Shown here piece by piece: positions 1 to 5,776 of a stretch of DNA of 5,776 bases. Each line of letters opens with the position of its first letter. The first letter of the stretch is position 1. The notes under the pieces are model-generated. The model made no database searches, was not told the DNA's origin, and saw nothing but the letters and a program-made list of their open reading frames with translations. The position numbers and the translations under genes were made by a program. The DNA comes from an uncultured Sulfitobacter sp. (GTDB lineage Bacteria > Pseudomonadota > Alphaproteobacteria > Rhodobacterales > Rhodobacteraceae), in assembly GCA_937923365.1 (NCBI GenBank), contig CALAIJ010000267.1, positions 1 through 5,776 of the forward strand. Reading direction: 5' to 3'.

Positions 1-270
1 GTTGAAGGCACGCAAGGCTGCCTCGCGGGTATCTGACAGGCGCACCTCGACAAAGGCCACGTGGTCCAGCCCCAACCGGATCGGGTCCAGCATTGCCCGG
101 TAGCCCAGGATCACGCCACTTTGCTCCAACCGCCGCAACCGTGCCTGTGTGGGGGATTTGGACAGCCCGATCCGCTTGGCCAGTTCGGTGATGGAGATGC
201 GCGCATCCTCTGCCAGAACCGCCAATATGGCGGCATCAAAGCGGTCCAGATCAATCTGAGCATTTGTCAT
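1..270 (-). CDS. putR: Lrp/AsnC-family transcriptional regulator of proline catabolism (5' part only)
   Basis: The minus strand is open from an ATG at 270 to the window edge, giving 90 complete codons that start MTNAQIDLDRFDAAILAVL. The C-terminal half, including most of the ligand-sensing RAM domain, lies outside the window. Residues about 8-60 form the AsnC-type winged helix-turn-helix: DARISITELAKRIGLSKSP (about 22-40), then the recognition-helix residues TQARLRRLEQSGVI and GYRAMLD, a classic Lrp/AsnC signature. From about residue 70, HVAFVEVRL begins the first strand of the effector domain. A GAGGA ribosome site (277-281, read on the minus strand) lies six bases before the ATG and supports this start. 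The gene is divergent from putA. In Rhodobacter capsulatus an Lrp-like activator encoded next to putA, PutR, is needed for proline-induced putA expression, so the same role and possible autoregulation are inferred here. Family assignment is firm; the putR name rests on context. Confidence 0.9.
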   Translation of the reverse strand, partial: MTNAQIDLDRFDAAILAVLAEDARISITELAKRIGLSKSPTQARLRRLEQSGVILGYRAMLDPIRLGLDHVAFVEVRLSDTREAALRAFN

Positions 271-387
271 GCGAAATCCTCAATCTTCAGTCTGATTTAC
301 TATCTTATGAGCGAATTTAAGTCATTATTGCTGTAAAGTTCGCGATATACTAGGCCAAATCACACCCGCATTTCCGGAGCCTGCCCC
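271..387. promoter_or_regulatory. Divergent putR-putA promoter/operator region
   Basis: This 117-bp gap separates the two divergent start codons and is clearly AT-rich from about 274 to 360, unlike the GC-rich coding DNA on both sides. It must hold the promoters of both genes and, by analogy with Lrp-type activators, the PutR binding sites. Imperfect AT-rich dyads are visible: CTTA (304-307) with TAAG (318-321), and TTTAC (296-300) with GTAAA (333-337). These are the sort of degenerate sites Lrp-family octamers recognise, but none is strong enough to call an operator. The region function is well supported by geometry; exact sites are inference. Confidence 0.7.
346..351 (+). promoter_or_regulatory. 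Candidate -10 element for putA
   Basis: TATACT matches five of six positions of the sigma-70 -10 consensus and lies 36 bases before the putA ATG, leaving room for a short leader. At the normal 16-18 base spacing upstream there is no good -35 hexamer (the sequence around 321-328 is only AT-rich). A weak -35 fits a promoter that needs an activator such as PutR. The call is inference from pattern and position. Confidence 0.4.
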
Positions 388-3300
388 ATGTCCCTGTCCC
401 TGCGCCACCAGATTGATCAAGGCACCTATGCCAATCCTGCGGACGTTTTGCCCGACCTGATTGCCACAGCCGCACTTTCGCCCGAGGATCGCACCGCGAT
501 CAGTGCCCATGCGGCCAATCTTGTGCGCGATATCCGGGGCACCACGGCCCCCGGCCTGATGGAAGTGTTCCTTGCCGAATACGGCCTGTCCACCGACGAA
601 GGCGTGGCGCTTATGTGCTTGGCCGAGGCGCTCTTGCGGGTCCCTGATGCGGACACGATCGACGCGCTGATCGAAGACAAGATCGCCCCCTCGGACTGGG
701 GCCGCCACATGGGCCATTCGACGTCCAGCCTCGTGAATGCCTCCACATGGGGGTTAATGCTGACGGGGCGCGTGCTGAACGACGACCAGCCCGGCCCAGT
801 GCGCCACCTGCGTGCTGCCATCAAACGTCTGGGAGAGCCAGTGATCCGCACGGCTGTCTCGCGCGCCATGAAGGAAAGGGGCCGCCAGTTTGTGTTGGGT
901 GAAGACATCACCGCAGCCATGAAACGCGCCGCAGGGATGGAGGCCAAAGGCTTCACCTACAGCTATGATATGCTGGGCGAAGCGGCCCGCACGGAAGCTG
1001 ACGCAAAGCGCTATCATCTCAGCTACTCCCGCGCGATCTCTGCCATTGCGACGGCCTGTGATGACGCCGATATCCGCCGCAATCCGGGCATCTCGGTCAA
1101 GCTCTCTGCTCTGCACCCGCGCTACGAAGTGGCGCAAGAGGCCGCGGTGATGCGCGACCTTGTCCCCCGCCTGCGCGCCTTGTGCCTGTTGGCCAAATCC
1201 GCGGGCATGGGATTGAACGTAGATGCCGAGGAAGCCGACCGCCTTGCCCTGTCGCTCGATGTGATTGACGCGGTGATGTCAGAACCCGCACTGGCCGGCT
1301 GGGACGGGTTTGGCATCGTGGTGCAGGCCTTTGGTCCCCGTGCTGCCCGCGTAATCGACGCGCTCTATGACATGGCCGCGCGCCATGACCGCAAGATCAT
1401 GATCCGGCTGGTGAAAGGCGCCTACTGGGACACCGAAATCAAACGCGCCCAGGTCGAGGGCATCGATGGCTTTCCTGTTTTCACCGAAAAAGCGGCCACG
1501 GATGTCAGCTATATCGCCAACGCCCGCAAGTTGCTGGGCCTGACGGACCGCATCTATCCGCAGTTTGCGACCCACAACGCCCACACGGTGGCCGCGATCC
1601 TGCATATGGGGCAAGACAAGGAAATCTACGAATTCCAGCGCCTGCACGGCATGGGGGAAACCCTGCACACCCTTGTCATGGAGCGTGAAAAATCCCGCTG
1701 CCGCATCTATGCACCCGTAGGTGCGCACAAGGATCTGCTTGCCTATCTGGTCCGCCGCCTGTTGGAGAACGGGGCCAACTCCAGCTTTGTGAACCAGATC
1801 GTGGACGAGGACGTGCCGCCCGAAGTTGTCGCCGCCGACCCTTTCGCGCAACTGGGCACAACAAACGTGGTGATCCCCACAGGCCCGCAGATTTTCCTGC
1901 CCGGGCGCGGCAATGCACGCGGGTTTGACCTGAACCATACGCCAACACTCGCGGCGATCGACACAGCCCGCGCCCCTTTCAAAGACCACCAGTGGCAAGC
2001 GGGGCCTTTGCTGGCAGGCAAGGCGAAACCCGCACGCCCCGTGAAGGTCATCAACCCGGCGGATGTCACGGCTGTGGGCACGGTCAGGAACGCGTCTGCC
2101 GATGATGTGGCCACCGCCCTCAAGGCCGCGACCCCGTGGGATGCCCCGCTTGCGACCCGCCGCAAGACGCTTCTTAAGGCTGCTGACCTGCTGGAAGACA
2201 GCTATGGTGAACTTTTCGCCTTGTTGTCGCGCGAAGCGGGCAAAGGCATGGCCGATTGCGTAGCAGAGCTCCGCGAAGGTGTGGATTTCCTGCGCTATTA
2301 CGCAGGCCAAGCCACAAACACGCCACCTGCGGGCGTGTTCACTTGCATCAGCCCTTGGAATTTCCCGATGGCGATCTTTACCGGTCAGATCAGTGCAGCA
2401 CTGGCTGCAGGCAACGCCGTCCTTGCAAAACCGGCAGAGCAAACGCCGCTGGTCGCGCACTTCACTGTCCGGAAACTGCACGAGGCGGGCGTTCCCGCAA
2501 CCGCGTTGCAACTGTTGCCCGGAAGCGGCGACATTGGTGCCGCCCTGACTGGCGACGCACGCATCGGCGGCGTGGCCTTCACCGGGTCAACCGCAACAGC
2601 CATGCGCATCCGCGCCAACATGGCCGACCATTGCGCCCCCGGCACGCCGCTTATCGCGGAAACGGGCGGCTTGAACGCCATGATCGTGGACAGCACCGCC
2701 CTGCCGGAACAGGCCGTGCAAGCCATCGTTGAAAGCGCCTTTCAGTCGGCGGGGCAGCGTTGCTCTGCCCTGCGCTGTCTTTACGTGCAAAGCGACATTG
2801 CCGAGGACCTAACCAAAATGCTGACCGGCGCGATGGAGGCCTTGTCGATGGGCGATCCATGGCATTTGTCGACGGACGTAGGTCCCGTGATCGACGCCGC
2901 CGCACAGCAAGGTATCCTCGACCATATCGAAGTTGCCCGCGCAGAGGACCGCGTCATGGCAGAACTTGCAGCACCCACCGACGGCACCTTCGTCGCGCCG
3001 ACAATCCTCAAGGTGAATGGCATCGCCGACCTCAAGCGCGAGATTTTCGGCCCCGTCCTGCACCTGTGCACCTTCGAGAGTGAAGACATTGACCAGATCA
3101 TCGACGATATCAATGCGACAGGTTACGGGCTGACCTTTGGCCTGCACACCCGCATCGACGACCGTGTGCAGCATGTGTCAGAGCGGATCATGGCAGGCAA
3201 TGTCTACATCAACCGCAACCAGATCGGCGCCATCGTCGGCAGTCAACCCTTTGGTGGCGAAGGGCTTTCTGGCACAGGACCCAAAGCAGGTGGTCCAAAC

Positions 3301-3792
3301 TACCTGCCCCGTTTCAGCGCGCCTGACATCCAGGATGCGACTGGCGCGTGGGACGGAACGCAAACCACACTGCCGCCCCTGCCCGACACCCCCGCCACCG
3401 TGATCGAGACCCTCTCGATGCCAGGCCCAACGGGCGAATCAAACCGCCTCTCAACCCTGCCCCGTCACGCGCTCTTGTGCATGGGACCGGGCGCGGATGC
3501 CGCAGCGGCCCAAGCCCGCGCGGTAGAGGCTTTGGGCGGCGTTGCGGTGTCGGCTACTGGTCAGATTGACCCTGCGTTGCTCAGCAACGGTCCGGCCTAC
3601 GGCGGTGTGCTCTGGTGGGGAGAAGCGGACACTGGCCGCGCGATCGAGCAAGCATTGTCTCAGCGCAGCGGCCCGATCCTGCCACTGATCACAGGCCTGC
3701 CCGACACGGCCCGCGTACGCGCCGAACGCCACGTCTGTGTGGACACGACAGCCTCTGGCGGCAACGCGCAGCTTTTGGGCGCGGTGGCATAG
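388..3792 (+). CDS. putA: Bifunctional proline dehydrogenase / L-glutamate gamma-semialdehyde dehydrogenase PutA
   Basis: PutA (1134 aa) oxidises L-proline to pyrroline-5-carboxylate using FAD and the quinone pool, then oxidises the hydrolysed semialdehyde to glutamate with NAD+. The ATG follows GGAG (376-379) by eight bases. Residues about 1-165 are the helical arm; about 170-475 are the proline dehydrogenase barrel, with SVKLSALHPRYE (236-247), LNVDAEEADR (276-285) and YAPVGAHKDL (441-450). K238, D279, Y441, Y453, R456 and R457 fall at the same spacings as E. coli K329, D370, Y540, Y552, R555 and R556, which bind proline. Residues about 550-985 are the aldehyde dehydrogenase: SPWNFP (655-660), FTGST (731-735), general-base region ETGG (E758), catalytic C792 in GQRCSA, EIFGPV (885-890). 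Residues about 1015-1134 form an extra Rossmann-like C-terminal domain ending in the conserved motif VDTTASGGNAQLL (about 1118-1130), which caps the channelling tunnel. There is no N-terminal ribbon-helix-helix, so it is not an autorepressor; the layout matches type B PutA such as that of R. capsulatus. Confidence 0.98.
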   Translation: MSLSLRHQIDQGTYANPADVLPDLIATAALSPEDRTAISAHAANLVRDIRGTTAPGLMEVFLAEYGLSTDEGVALMCLAEALLRVPDADTIDALIEDKIAPSDWGRHMGHSTSSLVNASTWGLMLTGRVLNDDQPGPVRHLRAAIKRLGEPVIRTAVSRAMKERGRQFVLGEDITAAMKRAAGMEAKGFTYSYDMLGEAARTEADAKRYHLSYSRAISAIATACDDADIRRNPGISVKLSALHPRYEVAQEAAVMRDLVPRLRALCLLAKSAGMGLNVDAEEADRLALSLDVIDAVMSEPALAGWDGFGIVVQAFGPRAARVIDALYDMAARHDRKIMIRLVKGAYWDTEIKRAQVEGIDGFPVFTEKAATDVSYIANARKLLGLTDRIYPQFATHNAHTVAAILHMGQDKEIYEFQRLHGMGETLHTLVMEREKSRCRIYAPVGAHKDLLAYLVRRLLENGANSSFVNQIVDEDVPPEVVAADPFAQLGTTNVVIPTGPQIFLPGRGNARGFDLNHTPTLAAIDTARAPFKDHQWQAGPLLAGKAKPARPVKVINPADVTAVGTVRNASADDVATALKAATPWDAPLATRRKTLLKAADLLEDSYGELFALLSREAGKGMADCVAELREGVDFLRYYAGQATNTPPAGVFTCISPWNFPMAIFTGQISAALAAGNAVLAKPAEQTPLVAHFTVRKLHEAGVPATALQLLPGSGDIGAALTGDARIGGVAFTGSTATAMRIRANMADHCAPGTPLIAETGGLNAMIVDSTALPEQAVQAIVESAFQSAGQRCSALRCLYVQSDIAEDLTKMLTGAMEALSMGDPWHLSTDVGPVIDAAAQQGILDHIEVARAEDRVMAELAAPTDGTFVAPTILKVNGIADLKREIFGPVLHLCTFESEDIDQIIDDINATGYGLTFGLHTRIDDRVQHVSERIMAGNVYINRNQIGAIVGSQPFGGEGLSGTGPKAGGPNYLPRFSAPDIQDATGAWDGTQTTLPPLPDTPATVIETLSMPGPTGESNRLSTLPRHALLCMGPGADAAAAQARAVEALGGVAVSATGQIDPALLSNGPAYGGVLWWGEADTGRAIEQALSQRSGPILPLITGLPDTARVRAERHVCVDTTASGGNAQLLGAVA

Positions 3793-3807
3793 CGGCCCGC
3801 TGGTCCG

Positions 3808-3850
3808 TACCGCGCCCCTGTCTAAATGGACGTGGGCGCGGTATCCCTTT
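3808..3850 (+). terminator. Strong hairpin terminator after putA
   Basis: A perfect 10-bp inverted repeat, TACCGCGCCC (3808-3817) with GGGCGCGGTA (3834-3843), starts 15 bases after the putA stop. Inside the 16-base loop a further GTC/GAC pairing (3820-3822 with 3829-3831) can extend the stem past a mismatch. The tract that follows, TCCCTTT, is only a weak T-run, so termination may be partial or the hairpin may instead protect the putA mRNA 3' end. It lies just ahead of the cupin ribosome site, suggesting that putA and the cupin gene are separate or only partly co-transcribed. Confidence 0.65.
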
Positions 3851-3870
3851 GACAACCAAAGGAGCCCGCA

Positions 3871-4362
3871 ATGACCCAAGACACCTACCTGATTACTGCC
3901 GCTGAAATCGACGCGATGGACGGCACGCCCAAGACGCACTTCCTGAACCCGAACGCCCAGCGCAAGAATATCTCGCTGGGTGACATGACGGGACTGACGG
4001 GCCTTGGCTTTCATCTGATCGACGTCGCACCGGGGCATGAAACCACCGAAGCCCATGTCCACCATTTCGAGGACGAATGCGTTTTCGTCCTGTCAGGTCA
4101 CGCAACTGCCCGCATTGGCACGGCGGAACACGCCATTGGTCCGGGGGACTTCATCGGCTACCGCAAAGGCGGCGCGGCCCATACCATCGTCAACACAGGC
4201 ACCGAGGTGCTGCGCTGCATCGTGGTGGGCCAGCGGCTGGATCACGACGTTGCGGACTACCCCGATCAAGGCAAACGCATCTACCGTAATGCGGGCCTTC
4301 CTTGGGAGTTGGCAGCCCATGCGGACATCCAAACACTAGGCGGCGCTGTGGGCAAAAAGTAG
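3871..4362 (+). CDS. Single-domain cupin protein of unknown substrate
   Basis: This 163-residue protein has a single small beta-barrel cupin domain of the COG3837-like type; its substrate is not known. AAAGGAG (3858-3864) six bases before the ATG fixes the start. Cupin motif 1 is residues 55-76, GHETTEAHVHHFEDECVFVL plus SG, with H62, H64 and E69 as likely metal ligands and G76 closing the motif. Motif 2 is about 90-108, GPGDFIGYRKGGAAHTIVN, with H104 as the fourth ligand and N108; R98 stands where the motif usually has proline. The C-terminal stretch DHDVADYPDQGKRIYRNAG (124-142) is typical of this cupin subgroup. There is no signal peptide or membrane segment, so it should be cytosolic. It lies 78 bases after putA behind a hairpin, so involvement in proline metabolism is possible but not shown. 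A metal-binding role, enzymatic or sensory, is inferred from the intact ligands. Confidence 0.88.
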   Translation: MTQDTYLITAAEIDAMDGTPKTHFLNPNAQRKNISLGDMTGLTGLGFHLIDVAPGHETTEAHVHHFEDECVFVLSGHATARIGTAEHAIGPGDFIGYRKGGAAHTIVNTGTEVLRCIVVGQRLDHDVADYPDQGKRIYRNAGLPWELAAHADIQTLGGAVGKK

Positions 4363-4364
4363 CT

Positions 4365-4400
4365 GCCGCAGGCGGCCAGAGGCTCCCCGCCTGTGCGGGC
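4365..4400 (+). terminator. GC-rich hairpin between the cupin and rhomboid genes (possible terminator)
   Basis: Two bases after the cupin stop, CAGGCGG (4369-4375) pairs perfectly with CCGCCTG (4387-4393) around an 11-base loop. GCC/GGC-type pairing can extend it beyond a two-base bulge (4366-4368 with 4396-4398). No T-run follows, so it is a poor intrinsic terminator by E. coli rules; it could terminate weakly or stabilise the cupin mRNA. Its right arm contains the GTG at 4393, the most upstream possible rhomboid start, and would hide it. Confidence 0.35.
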
Positions 4401-4491
4401 ACCAATGATGACCCGCAAACATCCGCGGAACCTACGGGCAGTTGGGTCACTTCTGCTTGACCCTGCCGCGTGGTTCGCCCAGCGTGGGGCC

Positions 4492-5235
4492 ATGTTTCCA
4501 ATCCGCGATCACAATCCCTCTGGCCGCGTGCCTTACGTGACCTACACGCTGATGGTCGCGAATATCGTGATTTTCCTGAGCTATTTCATGATCCTGAGCG
4601 ATCCACGCGCAGAATATGATTTCTACAACACATGGGCGCTGGTGCCGGTGCGCCTGACCAACGGGGTCGAGCTGGAGGCGCTGCTTACCTCCCAGTTCCT
4701 GCATGGCGGCTGGATGCATCTGGCTGGCAACATGCTGTTTTTGTGGATATTCGGCGACAATATCGAAGACGAGATGGGCCATGTGATGTACCTGCTCTTC
4801 TATCTTGCATGCGGCGTGGCAGCAGGTTTGGCGCAGGTCATCAGCGCACCCTATTCCGCCGTGCCGATGGTGGGCGCGTCAGGTGCGATTGCTGGTGTAA
4901 TGGGCGGCTATCTACTGCTTTTCCCCAAAGCGAAGGTCGATATTTTCCTGTTCTTTATCATCATCTTCCGCATCATTCCGATCCCAGCCTGGATCATGCT
5001 GGTGCTTTGGTTCGGTATGCAGTTTCTGGGGGGCATCGCTGCAAATCCGGACGAAGGTGGCGTGGCCTATTGGGCCCATGCGGGTGGCTTTATCGCGGGC
5101 GTCGTCCTGACCTTGCCATTTTGGCTCAAACGCGGGGCCACCGCGTTTTGGGACCGCACTGACGGACACCCTCCGCACCCTCCCGCGACTTACGATGCCG
5201 TGCGCAGCCGCCTCCCAAAGGTGCGCCGCAAATGA
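4492..5235 (+). CDS. Rhomboid-family intramembrane serine protease
   Basis: This is a polytopic inner-membrane protease that cleaves transmembrane substrates within the bilayer; its substrates here are unknown. Numbering from the ATG at 4492 (247 aa), the protein opens MFPIRDHNPSGRVPYVTYTL. About six hydrophobic segments follow: roughly 17-37, 73-89, 97-118, 124-144, 150-182 (long, possibly with a re-entrant part) and 190-212. The catalytic serine is S130 in GASG (128-131), and the catalytic histidine is H196 in YWAHAGGF. H76 and N80 in HLAGN of segment two match the oxyanion-side HxxxN of E. coli GlpG (H150, N154). The catalytic dyad is therefore intact. The tail after 213 is polar and basic, probably cytoplasmic. 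An in-frame GTG (4393) and ATGs (4405, 4408) would add up to 33 residues, but that extension is not rhomboid-like and its GTG sits in a hairpin. The 4492 start has only a weak GGGG upstream. The gene overlaps the next by four bases. Confidence 0.9.
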   Translation: MFPIRDHNPSGRVPYVTYTLMVANIVIFLSYFMILSDPRAEYDFYNTWALVPVRLTNGVELEALLTSQFLHGGWMHLAGNMLFLWIFGDNIEDEMGHVMYLLFYLACGVAAGLAQVISAPYSAVPMVGASGAIAGVMGGYLLLFPKAKVDIFLFFIIIFRIIPIPAWIMLVLWFGMQFLGGIAANPDEGGVAYWAHAGGFIAGVVLTLPFWLKRGATAFWDRTDGHPPHPPATYDAVRSRLPKVRRK

Positions 5236-5591
5236 GGGTGACAGTGCAATGCCACTGCGGCGCGGTGCGCCTGTCTGCCGAGTTGCGCCAAGACATCGCC
5301 AAGGCCGCGCGCTGCACTTGCAGCTTTTGCCGTGGACGGCAGGCCGCCAATGTATCGGCCAGCTACGACACGTTGCAGATTGAAAAAGGTGCCGAGGCCC
5401 TGCGGCTATACCAGTTCGGCACGATGAAGGCAGAGCATTATTTCTGCGGCACCTGCGGGCTATACACGCATCACAGGCGGTTCTCCGACCCCACAGAGGT
5501 GGGGTTGAACATCGGGCTGATTGAAGGCACGAACATCGCAGCACTTGAACCGCTTGTCTGGCACGACGGTGGCGACAGGGGCAGCCCCTAG
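5232..5591 (+). CDS. GFA-family (CENP-V/GFA domain) zinc-binding protein
   Basis: This 119-residue protein belongs to the GFA family, named after glutathione-dependent formaldehyde-activating enzyme; most members have no proven reaction, so formaldehyde activation should not be assumed. All seven family cysteines are present: C7 and C9 (QCHCGAVRL), C28, C30 and C33 (RCTCSFCRG), and C72 and C75 (FCGTCGLYTHHRR). These normally bind two zinc ions. The segment after them, EVGLNIGLIEGTN (89-101), follows the family pattern, although a cysteine frequent there (CLDG/CLEG) is replaced by LIEG. Length is normal for the family, and there is no signal peptide, so it is probably cytosolic. The ATG overlaps the rhomboid stop as ATGA, which implies translational coupling and one transcript. 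No functional link between a GFA protein and a rhomboid is known to me. Confidence 0.9.
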   Translation: MRVTVQCHCGAVRLSAELRQDIAKAARCTCSFCRGRQAANVSASYDTLQIEKGAEALRLYQFGTMKAEHYFCGTCGLYTHHRRFSDPTEVGLNIGLIEGTNIAALEPLVWHDGGDRGSP

Positions 5592-5776
5592 GTCCTGTAC
5601 CCATAAATCCTGCGCCACTGGCGCTGTTCTGGCTAAATCTGAGAGGTTTGGTGCGCGCCGGAGATAGTTGTTCTACCTGCAAGCGGACCGAGCCACTCAG
5701 ATGACGCCAGAAAAGCGTCCTTTGGATTTGACGGATTTTCTCTCTGGCGCGCGTTACATCTGCTTGAAATAGAGCC
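5592..5776. other. Non-coding right end; no convincing gene
   Basis: Apart from the hairpin at 5612-5624 nothing here reads as a gene. A 23-codon plus-strand frame (5701-5772) starts with ATG but has no ribosome site. A minus-strand frame is open to the window edge but continues antisense through the GFA gene, which makes it doubtful. The last bases, read on the minus strand, start GGCTCTATTTCAAG, which resembles the terminal repeats of IS6-family elements, so part of this stretch may be an insertion-sequence scar. That reading is speculative. Confidence 0.45.
5612..5630 (+). terminator. Small hairpin after the GFA gene (possible terminator)
   Basis: GCGCC (5612-5616) pairs with GGCGC (5620-5624) around a three-base ACT loop, 20 bases after the GFA stop. 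The sequence that follows, TGTTCT, is only moderately T-rich. The position is right for the end of the rhomboid/GFA transcript, but the stem is short, so this is tentative. Confidence 0.35.

Noticed and set aside
2..12. TTGAAGGCACG, repeated at 5521-5531
   Set aside because: It is an 11-base match between two unrelated coding regions with no flanking similarity, so chance or shared codon use explains it.
61..336. A plus-strand 91-codon frame across the putR start and promoter region
   Set aside because: It is antisense to the Lrp/AsnC helix-turn-helix coding sequence, runs through the AT-rich promoter region, and has no ribosome site.
1279..2511. A 410-codon open frame on the minus strand inside putA
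   Set aside because: It lies wholly antisense to well-conserved PutA domains, has no recognisable domain, and is rich in Arg, Gly, Cys and His as expected of a GC-rich shadow frame.
3849..3854. A perfect TTGACA, suggesting a -35 box for the cupin gene
   Set aside because: A -10 at normal spacing would fall inside the cupin coding sequence, downstream of its well-supported start, so it cannot serve that gene.
5701..5772. A small plus-strand ORF (23 codons) near the right end
   Set aside because: It has no ribosome site and no known motif, and is short enough to occur by chance.
4912..5776. A long minus-strand frame across the rhomboid end, the GFA gene and the right edge
   Set aside because: Most of it is antisense to two genes with clear family motifs. 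Only its outer part (5592-5776) lies in free sequence, and that part shows no recognised domain.

Overview
This window looks like an ordinary chromosomal stretch from an alphaproteobacterium, most likely a Rhodobacterales/Roseobacter-group member. That placement is inferred from three things: the high-GC coding style, the divergent putR-putA arrangement as known in Rhodobacter capsulatus, and protein flavour (a PutA without a ribbon-helix-helix domain, and a rhomboid starting MFPIRDHNPSGR). No sequence search was possible.

Layout: positions 1-270 hold the first 90 codons of an Lrp/AsnC-type regulator on the minus strand (putR), cut by the window edge. Positions 271-387 are a short, AT-rich divergent promoter region. 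Positions 388-3792 encode PutA, a 1134-residue bifunctional flavoenzyme that oxidises proline to glutamate, closed by a strong hairpin at 3808-3843. Positions 3871-4362 encode a single-domain cupin. After a GC-rich hairpin come a rhomboid intramembrane protease (best start 4492, end 5235) and a GFA-family zinc protein (5232-5591) that overlaps the rhomboid stop by four bases. The last 185 bases (5592-5776) carry no convincing gene. They hold a small hairpin, and the final bases weakly resemble an IS6-type terminal repeat.

How the genes work together: PutR probably senses proline and activates putA from the shared 117-bp region, so that proline can serve as carbon, nitrogen and energy source. 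PutA carries out both oxidative steps in one protein with internal channelling. The cupin, rhomboid and GFA genes point the same way as putA but show no clear functional link to proline catabolism. Only the rhomboid/GFA pair shows evidence of translational coupling.

I looked for an undescribed system and found none. The points most worth checking are the divergent regulatory region, the rhomboid start choice, the rhomboid/GFA coupling and the possible mobile-element scar at the right edge.
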